Shown: positions 9,923 through 18,353, numbered from the stretch's first letter. The stretch is DNA of 64,000 nt from Novosphingobium sp. PC22D (GCF_002556635.1 NZ_MWMO01000016.1:1-64000), one strand, 5' to 3'. Notes: a model not told the origin generated them from the letters alone. A program made the numbers and translations.

Positions 9923-10366
9923 ATGGCCGACGCGATAGGACCGCAGTTATTAAAGCGAGCGTCTGAAGGTGAATTGGATGCTGTCCTTGCACTCAGCACA
10001 CGGGAAGAACTCGATCCACTTGTGCAAATAATTACGTCTAAATTGACAAATTTTCTGGTCGTCGATTCATCTTATGCAACTCACAATCCCGACCATACTA
10101 AATATCACACAGCGATTGGCAAAGAACTTCGTCTCTATGGCGGCAATACGATAGCCAATATTGGGCGCGGAGGAGAAGGCCCTGCATACGATGAACTCGT
10201 GTCCGACGTTTGCAGGAAGTTGAAGATTCCCTTCGAGAAAGGGCAAACCCTCCAAAACGAGTCAAATCTGCTCGATATATTTCTTGAGCAACGATGGCTC
10301 GCACTGACGCCAGTCGAGCGAGAACAATTGGCCGCCAATGCCCGAGAAAGGGGTCAGTTCCGGTAG
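9923..10366 (+). pseudogene. YaaW-like (UPF0174) protein truncated by a Tn3-family transposon
   Basis: The 147-residue product matches the N-terminal half of the E. coli YaaW/UPF0174 family: an ELDAVLALS-type start, then GKELRLYGGNTIAN, a conserved DVCRKLK helix, and a helix ending in VEREQLAANARE. Full-length relatives are roughly 240 residues or more and continue into a hydrophobic, Gly/Ala-rich C-terminus that is missing here. The last codons (Gly-Gln-Phe-Arg, then TAG) are read from the left terminal repeat of the transposon that begins at 10350, so the break was made by insertion. Function of the family is unknown. Its place beside BREX would fit an accessory defence gene, but that is inference. 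Confidence 0.75.
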
Positions 10367-10388
10367 AGGGCGAAATGACACCTTAAGC
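10350..10388 (+). repeat. Left terminal inverted repeat of the Tn3-family element
   Basis: Begins GGGGTCAGTTCCGGTAG and ends CCTTAAGC. Differs from the reverse complement of 15566-15604 at four of 39 positions. Confidence 0.92.
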
Positions 10389-10402
10389 GCCGTCTGCGCA
10401 AA

Positions 10403-10684
10403 TCAGGCCGCCACGGCAAGGCGCACGCCGAATGCCTTCATTACGCGCAGCAGGGTGCCCAGCGTCGGGTTGCCGTTGTCGCTGAATGCCCGGTAAAGGG
10501 CTTCACGGCTGATCCCAGTTTCGCGGGCTAGCGCCGACATCCCATGCGAGCGCGCAACGGTGCTGAGAGCACGCAGCAGTTCCTCAGTGGTGCCATCCTC
10601 GAGGTAGGCGTCGAGATACGCCGCGATATCCGCCGGGGTGTTTAGTACCTCGGCCGCATCCCAGGGCTTGGTTTCGAGTGTCAT
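10403..10684 (-). CDS. Addiction-module antitoxin (HigA/COG3636-like HTH protein)
   Basis: A 93-residue protein with a C-terminal helix-turn-helix of the putative addiction-module antidote family: the LARETGISREALYRAFSDNGNPTLGT-type region is at about residues 53-78 (read in two parts, recognition helix GISREALYRAF). It should bind and neutralise the partner toxin and repress the module. The ATG at 10684 was chosen because it begins two bases after the toxin stop and gives the usual family length. The stop is 14 bases inside the left terminal repeat, so the module lies at the very edge of the transposon. The antitoxin looks intact although the toxin is not. Confidence 0.85.
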   Translation of the reverse strand: MTLETKPWDAAEVLNTPADIAAYLDAYLEDGTTEELLRALSTVARSHGMSALARETGISREALYRAFSDNGNPTLGTLLRVMKAFGVRLAVAA

Positions 10685-10686
10685 CG

Positions 10687-10977
10687 TCAAACCTCCTTCG
10701 CCATGGCCTTCGCCTGATCGATATCCCGTTCCTGCGAGCCCTTGTCGCCGCCGCACAACAGGATCACCACGACATCGCCGCGCCGGGTGTAGTAGACCCG
10801 GTATCCCGGCCCGAAGGTAAAGCGCAGCTCGCTCACCCCGTCACCGACAGACTTGGCGTCGCCGAAGTTGCCCTGAGCGATACGGTCGATTCGTTTGGCG
10901 ATCCGCGCCCGCGCCTAGACATCCCGCAGCGCCGTGAGCCAGTCGATGAACTTGGCAGTGCGGAGGACTTCGATCAT
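10687..10977 (-). pseudogene. RelE/HigB-like addiction toxin with an in-frame amber codon
   Basis: Reading from the ATG at 10977, the frame gives the phage-derived Gp49/HigB-like killer protein: an N-terminal KFIDWLTALRDV stretch, then ARIAKRIDRIAQGNFGD, the GPGYRVYY core and the VVILLCGGDKGSQ strand. A TAG at 10915-10917 replaces codon 21; the frame is otherwise open for 96 codons to the TGA at 10687. The usual residue there is Gln or Arg, and a single C-to-T change would produce the stop. The toxin is therefore probably inactive unless the amber codon is suppressed. It is the first gene of the module, with the antitoxin directly behind it. Confidence 0.85.
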
Positions 10978-10981
10978 GTCA

Positions 10982-11013
10982 AGTATAATGCACAGACTAG
11001 GATGACATGTCAA
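10982..11013 (-). promoter_or_regulatory. Candidate promoter/operator of the addiction module
   Basis: On the minus strand there is a TTGACA box (11013-11008), then 17 bases, then CATTAT (10990-10985). A perfect 10-base palindrome, TGACATGTCA (11003-11012), overlaps the -35 box, a natural site for autorepression by the antitoxin. The start codon at 10977 would be almost leaderless. Assigned by eye. Confidence 0.4.
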
Positions 11014-11020
11014 CTATATA

Positions 11021-11632
11021 CTACAATGCCGATCCGTCCCGGTGGCGACGCACAATCGCCGTGACCGTGTTCTTGCTGATCCCAAGATCGCGGGCAATCC
11101 AACGATAGCTGCGTCCGGCTTCTATCGCCTCGATGACCCTGGGGGTCAATCGATCCGATTTCGGACGGTCTCCAGGTTGACGGCCCAGTTTGCGTCCGCG
11201 CGAGCGGGCTGCGGCCAAGCCGGATTTGACCCGTTCGCTGAGCAAGTCCCTCTCGAACTGGGAGATGCCCGCAAGCAAGGTCGCCATCATCCGTCCATGC
11301 GGGGTATTGAGCTCGAAGGTCATGCCGCTCATGGCGACGACCGAAACTCTCCACCCCGCAAGGACGTTGAGCGTATCGAGCAGGTCCTGTGTCGAGCGCC
11401 CCCAGCGGCTGAGTTCGGTGACCAGAACGGCATCGATCTTTCGGGCCTGCGCCAATTGCATGACCTGCTTGCGGGCGGAGCGACCAGCTTTCATGCCGGA
11501 AGCCGTTTCAGTGAACGTGGCGATCACCTCAAACCCGCCACGCTCGGCGAAACCGGTCAGGTCGAGAAGTTGGCGCTCGCACGACTGGTCCGAGGTTGAA
11601 ACCCGGGCGTAAATGGCGGCGCGTTGTCCCAA
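11021..11632 (-). CDS. tnpR: Tn3-family serine resolvase TnpR
   Basis: Serine recombinase that resolves the cointegrate made by Tn3-type transposition. The N-terminal catalytic domain begins with AIYARVSTSDQ (catalytic Ser near residue 12) and contains the family blocks LSRWGRSTQDLLDTL and LLAGISQFERDLLSERV. The C-terminal domain carries a resolvase helix-turn-helix (WIARDLGISKNTV). I prefer the TTG at 11632, which has GAAGGGG just upstream; the frame stays open to a TTG at 11695. It is divergent from tnpA, so the res site should lie in the roughly 95 bases between them, although I could not mark subsites with confidence. Confidence 0.9.
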   Translation of the reverse strand: MGQRAAIYARVSTSDQSCERQLLDLTGFAERGGFEVIATFTETASGMKAGRSARKQVMQLAQARKIDAVLVTELSRWGRSTQDLLDTLNVLAGWRVSVVAMSGMTFELNTPHGRMMATLLAGISQFERDLLSERVKSGLAAARSRGRKLGRQPGDRPKSDRLTPRVIEAIEAGRSYRWIARDLGISKNTVTAIVRRHRDGSAL

Positions 11633-11725
11633 TTGAACCCCTTCGGATTTCCGGCTTGCAAAGCCGCAGAAATGCTGGTCCGAACTCCGTCTCAAACAGA
11701 CTAATGATCAAATGGGACGGAGGCA

Positions 11726-14629
11726 ATGACCCGGCGTACTATTCTCACCGACCGCCAGCGATCTGCTCTGTTTGCCCTGCCAACCGATGATGCACAGTTG
11801 CTACGGCACTACATGTTGGCCGATGACGACCTCGGTCACATCAACGAGCGCCGCCGCCCAGCAAATCGAATCGGTTTTGCATTACAGCTCTGCGCCCTCC
11901 GCTTTCCTGGCAGATCATTGAACTCGGGCGAAGTCATTCCCCAACCGCTGCTAGCATTCATCGGCGCCCAATTGGGCATCCCAGCAGATGCATTGCTGAC
12001 CTACGCAGCGCGTCGACAGACCCGCCAGCAGCACATGGATGCGCTGCGCCGGATTTACGGCTACAAGATGTTTACCGGGCGGTGCGCTCGGGATTTCAAG
12101 GAGTGGCTTTCGCGGGAGGCGGAAGAGGCACGGTCCAACGAGGATATTGTCAGGCGCTTTGTGGCTCGCTGCCGGGAGACCCAGACCATTCTGCCGGCCA
12201 TCACGACCATCGAACGGCTCTGCGCTGACGCGCTGGTTGCCGCCGAGCGGCGTATCGAAACCCGCATCGCTCGCCGGATCGACGGTGAGATGCGCAAGCG
12301 AATGATCGCATTGCTGACGGAAACGATGCCGGGAAACATCAGTCGCCTCGTGTGGCTGCGCAAATTCGAGGTCGGCAACAAATCGACTGCGGCGGGCCGC
12401 TTGCTCGACCGGCTCGAGTTCCTTCAAGACCTGAATCTGCCGACGGCCGTACTGAAAGGCGTGCCCGTGCACAGGATCACGCGATTACGCCGGCAGGGAG
12501 AGCGCTATTTCACGGACGGGCTTCGCGATATCACGTCGGACCGCCGCATTGCCATCCTCGCCTGCTGCTGCGTCGAATGGGAGGCTGCCATTGCGGATGC
12601 CGTAGTCGAAACCCATGAACGGATTGTTGGCAAGACCTGGCGCGAGGCGAAACAACTTCACGAAGCCCGGATTGGCGATGCCCGTTCAGCGGTGACGGAA
12701 ACGCTGCGCGGATTTACCGCCATCGGCACCGCCATGATCACGGCCCGCAATGATGGCGTACCGATCGAGACAGTTCTTGGCCGGATACCGGAATGGGGCC
12801 AGCTTGATCAGCTGGTGGCGACCGCGGCGCAGTTGAGCACCACCATGGCGGATGAGCCACTCGCCCATGTCGGGATGGGCTACCATCGGTTCCGTCGTTA
12901 TGCACCGCGCATGCTGCGTTGTCTCAGGATCGAATGCGCACCGGTGGCCAAGCCCTTGCTGGCCGCCGCCATGAAGATCAGGGATTCCAGGCCGCCGGAC
13001 AGGGCGGAACCGGATTTCTTGCGACCGAGTTCCAAATGGCGCCGACACCTGAAGAACCAGGATCGGGACGACAACCGCTTCTGGGAGGTCTCGGTCCTCT
13101 TCCATCTGCGCGACGCCTTTCGCGCTGGCGACATGTGGTTGGCGCATTCGCGCCGCTACGGCGACATGAAGCAAGTACTGGTACCGATGGCGGCCGCCCA
13201 GCAGGAAATGGCCCAACTGACCATGCCGCTCGATCCGCACACATGGCTTGCCGATCGCAAGGCGAGATTGGCGGCCGGTCTGAAACGTCTTGCCGCAGCC
13301 GCCCGCAACGGAACCATTCCTCACGGCAGCATCGAAAATGGCACGCTGCGGATCGACCGGCTGACCGCCAATGTGCCCGATAAGGCGCACGAGCTGATCC
13401 TCGATCTCTATCGCCGGCTACCAACGGCGCGGATCACTGACATCCTGCTCGAGGTCGACGCGGCCACCGGATTTACCGAGGCGTTCACTCATCTGCGCAC
13501 AGGCGCGCCGTGCGAGGACAAGATCGGTTTGCTCAACGTGCTGTTGGCGGAAGGACTCAATCTGGGTCTGCGCAAGATGGCGGAAGCGTCGAACACTCAC
13601 GATTACTGGCAGTTGTCGCGCCTGGCACGCTGGTACGTCGAGAGCGAGGCCATGGATCAGGCACTGGCGACGGTGGTTGCCGCGCAGGGGAAACTGGACA
13701 TGGCCCGCCATTGGGGATTTGGCACCACGGCCTCGAGCGACGGTCAGTTCTTCCCTGCCGCCCGTCAGGGAGAGGCGATGAACGCGGTCAATGCGAAGTA
13801 TGGCAATGACCCCGGCACCAAGAGCTACAGTTCGGTGAACGACCAGTATGCGCCATTCGTTTCCCGCCTGATTCCAGTGACGGCAAGCGAAGCACCCTAC
13901 ATCCTCAGTGGCCTGCTGGCGAATGACGCGGGCAGGCTGGTCCGCGAGCAATACGCCGACACGGCGGGCTACACCGATCATGTCTTTGGGATGAGCGGCC
14001 TGCTCGACCGCCGCCTTGTCCTGCGCATTCGCGATCTTCCGTCCAAACGGTTCTATGTGTTCGACCCCACCGCCACCCCGACCGAACTTCGCAAGCTGGT
14101 TGCGGGCAAGATCAAAGAAGATAGCATCGTTGCCAACTGGCCCGACTTGTTTCGCGCGATCGCCACCGTCAACTCGGGCCGGATCGAACCCCACCAAATG
14201 TTGCGCAAGCTCGCTGGCTATCCACGCCAGAGCAATCTGGCTGTGGCCTTGCGCGAGGTGGGCCGCATCGAGCGAACGCTGTTTCTCATCGATTGGATCC
14301 TTGATGCCGACATGCAGCGCCGCGCCCAGATCGGGCTGAACAAGGGCGAGGCGCATCATGCCTTGAAAAATGCGCTCCGGATTGGCCGCCAGGGCGAAAT
14401 CCGCGATCGCACCAGCGAGGGGCAGCACTTCCGGATTGCTGGCCTGAACCTGTTGGCTGTCATCGTGATATACTGGAACACCTTGCACCTGCACGAGGCC
14501 GTCGAAGCCCGGCGCCGGGATGGCCTCGATGTGCCGCCTGAATTGCTTGCCCACATTTCGCCCTTGGGTTGGGCGCACATCCTGCTGACCGGTGAATATC
14601 GCTGGCCCAAGGACGAGGGGCCGGTGTAG
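11726..14629 (+). CDS. tnpA: Tn3-family transposase TnpA
   Basis: A 967-residue DDE transposase of Tn3 type that acts on the 39-base terminal repeats. The N-terminal DUF4158 DNA-binding region opens with ILTDRQRSALFALP, and the C-terminal catalytic domain carries familiar Tn3 blocks such as ASSDGQFFP, YADTAGYTDHVF, GLNKGEAHHALKNAL and LLAHISPLGWAHILLTGEY. Length is normal for the family, with no frameshift. A GGAGG lies just before the ATG at 11726. The gene faces the right end and is followed closely by two passenger genes. Confidence 0.96.
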   Translation: MTRRTILTDRQRSALFALPTDDAQLLRHYMLADDDLGHINERRRPANRIGFALQLCALRFPGRSLNSGEVIPQPLLAFIGAQLGIPADALLTYAARRQTRQQHMDALRRIYGYKMFTGRCARDFKEWLSREAEEARSNEDIVRRFVARCRETQTILPAITTIERLCADALVAAERRIETRIARRIDGEMRKRMIALLTETMPGNISRLVWLRKFEVGNKSTAAGRLLDRLEFLQDLNLPTAVLKGVPVHRITRLRRQGERYFTDGLRDITSDRRIAILACCCVEWEAAIADAVVETHERIVGKTWREAKQLHEARIGDARSAVTETLRGFTAIGTAMITARNDGVPIETVLGRIPEWGQLDQLVATAAQLSTTMADEPLAHVGMGYHRFRRYAPRMLRCLRIECAPVAKPLLAAAMKIRDSRPPDRAEPDFLRPSSKWRRHLKNQDRDDNRFWEVSVLFHLRDAFRAGDMWLAHSRRYGDMKQVLVPMAAAQQEMAQLTMPLDPHTWLADRKARLAAGLKRLAAAARNGTIPHGSIENGTLRIDRLTANVPDKAHELILDLYRRLPTARITDILLEVDAATGFTEAFTHLRTGAPCEDKIGLLNVLLAEGLNLGLRKMAEASNTHDYWQLSRLARWYVESEAMDQALATVVAAQGKLDMARHWGFGTTASSDGQFFPAARQGEAMNAVNAKYGNDPGTKSYSSVNDQYAPFVSRLIPVTASEAPYILSGLLANDAGRLVREQYADTAGYTDHVFGMSGLLDRRLVLRIRDLPSKRFYVFDPTATPTELRKLVAGKIKEDSIVANWPDLFRAIATVNSGRIEPHQMLRKLAGYPRQSNLAVALREVGRIERTLFLIDWILDADMQRRAQIGLNKGEAHHALKNALRIGRQGEIRDRTSEGQHFRIAGLNLLAVIVIYWNTLHLHEAVEARRRDGLDVPPELLAHISPLGWAHILLTGEYRWPKDEGPV

Positions 14630-14665
14630 GCAATATCCAAATGGAGATACCGGCAAGGCATTGCG

Positions 14666-15094
14666 ATGGCAAAAGCAGCGACTAAACTGCCCGGCGACAG
14701 GGTGATCCGCGCCCTGCTGGCCAAACACGATTGCCCGGTTGGCTATCACGAGGTTCGCACCCGACTGTTGGGCGCCATCGCCAGTCCCGATCCGGACGTG
14801 AAGCCCATGACGGTGATTGCCGACCTTTGGGGCGGCGAATTGCCCGAATTTGATAGTATGGAAGACGCCAATGAACTGCTTGGCGCGCTGGTGATGGGGC
14901 TCTGGAACGAAATGTCGGCCCATCAGGATCCCAAGGTTCCGTTCAGGGCCATGCCGGTGCCGCTGGAACCCACCGCGGCCAATCTCGGCAATTTTGGCCT
15001 GGTGCGCAGTCAGGAGGCAGAAGGGTTTGTCGAAGGGCTGTTCAACGGAGCGGACGAGGCCGGCCTTACCGCGCCGTGGCCAACTCGACATTGA
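14666..15094 (+). CDS. Tn3 passenger protein of unknown function, 142 aa
   Basis: Not recognised. A soluble, acidic 142-residue protein, mostly helical by composition, with a GVL/LG-rich central helix (about residues 70-90). No signal peptide, membrane segment or metal-binding pattern. It begins 37 bases after the tnpA stop and overlaps the next gene by 19 bases, so the two are probably co-expressed and work together. It lies inside the Tn3 ends and so travels with the transposon. A distant likeness to UPF0149-type helical proteins was considered but is too weak to use. Confidence 0.65.
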   Translation: MAKAATKLPGDRVIRALLAKHDCPVGYHEVRTRLLGAIASPDPDVKPMTVIADLWGGELPEFDSMEDANELLGALVMGLWNEMSAHQDPKVPFRAMPVPLEPTAANLGNFGLVRSQEAEGFVEGLFNGADEAGLTAPWPTRH

Positions 15095-15546
15095 AACCCA
15101 CGCGGGAAATCGACGCCGAACAACGGCTGCGCGAGAAATTGCGCAAGATCGAGGCCCTGTTTGCCGGGGCGGCAACCGCCGGTGAAAAGGCCGCGGCGGG
15201 CGCTGCCGCTGAGCGCATACGGCGCCAATTTTCCGAAACAAAGTCGCGAGAAAAGGTTGAGGAGTTCAAGTTTTCCATTTCCGACCCATGGTCGCGCCAA
15301 TTATTCACCGCCCTGTGTCGCCGTTATGGGCTGCGTCCGTTCCGCTACACGCGCATGCACCGCCAGACGGTCATGGTTCATGCCCCTGCCAGCTTCGTCA
15401 ACAACACGCTGTGGCCGGAATTTCAGGAACTGAGCGACGCGCTCAGCGCCCACCTGATGATCATCACGGAGCGGATCATCCGCGAGGAGGTTTTTGCCAC
15501 CACGGGCGAGGCCGACGAAATCCCCGAGCCAGCGCGTCTGCGATAA
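15076..15546 (+). CDS. Tn3 passenger protein with DUF2786-like N-terminus
   Basis: A 156-residue protein. Its N-terminus (about residues 14-50) has the K-I-xx-L-x-A ... EKAAAGAAAERI spacing of DUF2786, a short helical domain found in mobile-element proteins. The rest contains a conserved-looking SDPWSRQLFTALCRRYG block and a C-terminal amphipathic helix. Function unknown. The GTG at 15076 lies inside the preceding gene, indicating translational coupling. The stop is 20 bases before the right terminal repeat. Confidence 0.65.
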   Translation: MANSTLKPTREIDAEQRLREKLRKIEALFAGAATAGEKAAAGAAAERIRRQFSETKSREKVEEFKFSISDPWSRQLFTALCRRYGLRPFRYTRMHRQTVMVHAPASFVNNTLWPEFQELSDALSAHLMIITERIIREEVFATTGEADEIPEPARLR

Positions 15547-15565
15547 CAGCGGCGCTTGACAGTTC

Positions 15566-15604
15566 GCTTAGGGTGTCATTCCGCCCCCTACCGAAACTGA
15601 CCCC
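15566..15604 (-). repeat. Right terminal inverted repeat of the Tn3-family element
   Basis: Read on the minus strand it begins GGGGTCAGTTTCGGTAG and ends CCCTAAGC, matching the left repeat at 35 of 39 positions. Confidence 0.92.
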
Positions 15605-15889
15605 CAATTGCTCGCCTACACCCAGGACGGCAGGCTGGAGATCGACAACAATCCGGCGGAGAATGCCCTGAGGGGCATCGCCGTGGGCCGCAAGAATTGG
15701 ATGTTCGCCGGCGCCGACTGCGGCGGGGAACGCGCTGCGGCGAAGTATTCTCTACTGGAGACAGCCAAGCTCAACGGCGTCAATCCGCAGGAATGGCTGG
15801 CCGACGCGCTCGACCGCATCGGCAAGGGGCATCCGATCAATCAGATCAATGAACTACTGCCTTGGAACTGGACTACCGGGCAAACGTGA
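15605..15889 (+). pseudogene. IS66-family transposase (TnpC) C-terminal fragment
   Basis: The open frame gives the last 94 or so residues of the IS66 transposase, including DGRLEIDNNPAENALRG, VGRKNWMFAGADCGGERAA and the terminal INQINELLPWN. Full-length proteins are about 500 residues. The 5' part is cut exactly where the Tn3 right repeat ends. I do not see a standard IS66 right terminal repeat after the stop, so the 3' end may also be lost. Confidence 0.88.
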
Positions 15890-15920
15890 ATGAGCATTTC
15901 GGGTGGGAAGAGGACGGTAG

Positions 15921-16130
15921 TCAGTCGGTCTCTTCAATGCGTATGCAAGCTCGGAAAACGCCACTCTCCGTGTCCCGCCGATGCCAGACTTCGACGACAT
16001 TTTAGTATTTAAAGTATCCTGGCGGAGTGTCGATCGAAAGATATTCACCAATGCGGGGCACGAACTCGAACTCCGCCGTGAATAGCGGTTTTAAGGCGTC
16101 TTCGTGGTCAAAGGCTTCTACGGTTGGCAT
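15921..16130 (-). pseudogene. Possible small gene interrupted by a TAA codon
   Basis: From the ATG at 16130 the frame reads MPTVEAFDHEDALKPLF and continues to a TAA at 16002-16004 (codon 43). Reading on in the same frame gives NVVEVWHRRDTESGVFR and ends at a TGA at 15921. The protein-like composition on both sides of the stop (alternating hydrophobic and charged residues) suggests a 69-residue gene with a nonsense mutation. No family was recognised. Chance is possible at this length. Confidence 0.3.
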
Positions 16131-16273
16131 GACGGCATGCTACGCAGGCGCGGGAATGTCTGCAACGGGGCGTTTTCTAGCGCCGACGTTCAAGGCCGGA
16201 CGCTTACGCTTGACCCAAAACCCGCTTTGCGGGACATACCTTCACCCGGGTCACTTCTCAGCGGAAATCTAAA

Positions 16274-16436
16274 GTCCACCGATCAACGGCAGAGCTCGAA
16301 GCCGATATCATCGCCTTCATCGCGCCCCACAATGAATACCCAAGCCTTACAAGTGGGTCATATCCGCCGACGACATCCTCGTTCCCGTCCGGCGATTCTG
16401 CCAGAAGACAACGAGCAGAACTTCGGATTTAGGTGA
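16274..16436 (+). pseudogene. IS630-family transposase fragment with frameshift
   Basis: In one frame the DNA reads STAELEADIIAFIAPHNEYP; one base out of phase it continues as KPYKWVISADDILVPVRRFC. This is the C-terminal pattern of IS630-type transposases (helix, then N-x-x-PKPFxWxxxADxIL). A single-base frameshift lies near 16340-16345, and the rest of the gene is absent. Confidence 0.65.
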
Positions 16437-16506
16437 TTGGGCTCAAGCCTGAGGAGGGTCTCACCCCGCCGACGGTCAAGCTCGGACGCTTACTGATAAT
16501 CTGCGG

Positions 16507-17850
16507 TTATCGCGATCTACCGTGGGTTAAATCGGGCTTTATTGGAGAGAGTGCGGCGGATAGCGAGAGGCCGAGGACGGAATAGAACCAGGCTGTAAAT
16601 CCGCCGAAAATGGCTACGGTAAAGACCAGCAGGGTCATCATGAACAGGCTGCTTGCAAGCCCGACCGAAAGCATTCGATCATCTTCTGACCGGCGAATAC
16701 CGCGCATTGCCAAGAGCCAGATAGTTGGGATGACGGTACACAGGATCAGTACGGGGGCAAGAAATCCGTGTCGCACGGCAAGCAGGAGCCAGTAATTGTC
16801 GATACTTTCGACCATCCAGGGCAGGCGTTCGTACGATGTAAAGCCGATGCCGAACCATGGGTGCTTGAAGACCGATTGGGTACCGTATTGCCAGATCAGC
16901 TTTCTGTAGAACGCTGTTTGGGGATCAAGTGCATAACGGCCGAGAATGGCGATTACGCCATTTTTGGATCCGAACTGCAGAACGAAAAGCGGGATTCCTG
17001 TGATTAGCATGAAGCGCCGCCAGCTCAGGAATGAGGTGATGCGTTGGATTCTATCGTAGATCATGAAGATCAGGAAGAGGAAGAACGACAGGAAAGCTGT
17101 TGAACTGACGGTAAAGAAGGCAGTGAGGCCGGCCGCGATGCCTGCGAACATGGGCCATCCGCGCAGGCGTGACATGGCATAGATCGTCAGGCTGCTGACG
17201 AGATAAAGGCCGGCAAGGATGGGGTGAGGGAAACCGCCGCTGGCCCGTAAGAGACCGAAACGAAACCCTTCGTAATCGCGCGAGGCTGCGACCACGCCGC
17301 CACTTTCGAATTGCGGAAGATTGCCAAAAATAGCCGAGGCCAGCGGTTTGACGATGGCCGTATGGCTGATGGATTCCACGACAAGAAGCGCACCGGCAAT
17401 AAATATGCCGGGAGCAAACAGGATCAGGGTGCGTCGCAGATCAAAAAAGGATGTGATCGACATGCGGGCGAGCAGATAGGGTATGGCCATATCGAACACG
17501 ATCGCCACAGCGCGCATCGTGTCGGCGACTGTTCCGTAATAGACTGCGAACGACAGCACCATCCAGGCGCAACCCAGCAGCACTCCGGCATCAGCAAGGT
17601 GGACGCGGAACGTTCCGCGCAAAAGGTGTATCAGGATCCAGGGCAAGAGCAGGATCGAGAGGATGCGTGGAGCATACAGGTATTGGCCGCCCAGCAGGAC
17701 GTGAACTTCGCTGGGAAGCAAGCTGGCGTACAGGATGCATACGAGTGGCCAGATGGGTTGAGCGGCAGCGACTTGGACTGACAAGCCACGGCCAGGCCCT
17801 CGGAAAGAGGGGGGGCTCTCCAAAACGGCGTCAGGGTTCAGGCTGGCCAT
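16507..17850 (-). CDS. O-antigen ligase/polymerase-like membrane protein (Wzy-type)
   Basis: A 447-residue integral membrane protein with about ten to twelve hydrophobic segments and a larger loop, the layout of O-antigen ligase and Wzy polymerases. Conserved-looking features are the RASGGFPHPILAG motif (about residues 203-215) and FKHPWFGIGFTSYE (about 305-320); H-P-x-x-G-x-G is typical of the family's long periplasmic loop. It would polymerise lipid-linked repeat units in the periplasm. It lies at the left edge of the exopolysaccharide island, pointing out of it, and is divergent from the spike cassette. A second gene of this class at 32081-33525 is frameshifted, so this may be the working polymerase. 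Confidence 0.8.
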   Translation of the reverse strand: MASLNPDAVLESPPSFRGPGRGLSVQVAAAQPIWPLVCILYASLLPSEVHVLLGGQYLYAPRILSILLLPWILIHLLRGTFRVHLADAGVLLGCAWMVLSFAVYYGTVADTMRAVAIVFDMAIPYLLARMSITSFFDLRRTLILFAPGIFIAGALLVVESISHTAIVKPLASAIFGNLPQFESGGVVAASRDYEGFRFGLLRASGGFPHPILAGLYLVSSLTIYAMSRLRGWPMFAGIAAGLTAFFTVSSTAFLSFFLFLIFMIYDRIQRITSFLSWRRFMLITGIPLFVLQFGSKNGVIAILGRYALDPQTAFYRKLIWQYGTQSVFKHPWFGIGFTSYERLPWMVESIDNYWLLLAVRHGFLAPVLILCTVIPTIWLLAMRGIRRSEDDRMLSVGLASSLFMMTLLVFTVAIFGGFTAWFYSVLGLSLSAALSPIKPDLTHGRSR

Positions 17851-18086
17851 CTACATCTACGTATTGTCATGTCTGGACCGTGCCTAAAACGCATGAAATT
17901 CGCAAGGCCTATAAGAAAGCCAGGAGGTTCACTCTGGGTATATCTTGATGGAATATGAGGGGCCTACATGACGGGATGGCCATCATGGATTCTGTGGGGT
18001 TCAGGCTGCCACATTTCACTTTCCTACACTTATTGATCTGCGTTAAACAAATGTTCTTCATATGTTCCATTCATGGAGGCTTTAGC

Positions 18087-18353
18087 GTGCAAGATTCTTA
18101 CAACGGTTATGCCAGCAGCCCGATGTCACCCGCGGAAAATTGCTTTGCCATCATACCCAGCGATGCGCTCGAACTCGCCGAGGCCACCAAGGGGCTTTAT
18201 GTCGGGATGGGTGGCGATGTGACGTTGAGGAGCCTGCACGGGCAGAGTGACGTTAAGTTTGTAAATGTGCCGAGCGGCGCCATCCTTGATGTTCGTGCAC
18301 GGGCTGTCCGTGCAACAGGAACGACGGCATCCGGCATTGTGGGCCTCGCCTGA
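18087..18353 (+). CDS. GTA-type head-spike base protein (Rcc01079/GhsA-like)
   Basis: An 88-residue protein starting QDSYNGYASSPMSPAENCFAI and rich in short beta strands, with IPSGAILDVRARAVRATGT-like repeats near the end. I recognise it as the spike-base family named after Rhodobacter capsulatus Rcc01079 (GhsA), which anchors head fibres on the RcGTA gene-transfer particle. The GTG at 18087 was chosen because GGAGG lies 8 bases upstream; an in-frame start further up would add an unrelated hydrophobic stretch. The stop overlaps the ATG of the next gene, so the pair is coupled. No other capsid, tail or terminase gene is in the window, so this is not a prophage fragment in the usual sense. Confidence 0.75.
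   Translation: MQDSYNGYASSPMSPAENCFAIIPSDALELAEATKGLYVGMGGDVTLRSLHGQSDVKFVNVPSGAILDVRARAVRATGTTASGIVGLA

Larger units (their letters stand above)
10350..15604. mobile_element. Tn3-family transposon with tnpA, tnpR, addiction module and two passengers
   Basis: The element is bounded by 39-base inverted repeats that start with GGGG and end with TAAGC, the Tn3-family pattern; the two match at 35 of 39 positions. Inside, from the left: an antitoxin gene, a broken toxin gene and tnpR (all minus strand), then tnpA and two small unknown genes (plus strand). The five bases outside the left end (AGAAA) and right end (CAATT) do not match, so no target duplication is seen. The left flank is a YaaW-like gene and the right flank an IS66 transposase fragment, so the ends no longer sit in one target. 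This suggests recombination or adjacent deletion after insertion. Confidence 0.9.
15890..16506. other. Gene-poor stretch with insertion-sequence debris
   Basis: Between the IS66 fragment and the exopolysaccharide island there is no intact gene. It holds a possible broken small gene on the minus strand and an IS630 fragment, listed separately. The remaining 16131-16273 and 16437-16506 show nothing I can name. It marks the left junction of the island. Confidence 0.6.

Noticed and set aside
11633..11725. Defined res subsites between tnpR and tnpA
   Set aside because: Position is right, but I could not find convincing inverted resolvase-binding arms.
13418..15241. 607-codon minus-strand frame opposite tnpA
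   Set aside because: Antisense of the transposase and passengers; His/Gln/Arg-rich with no domain.
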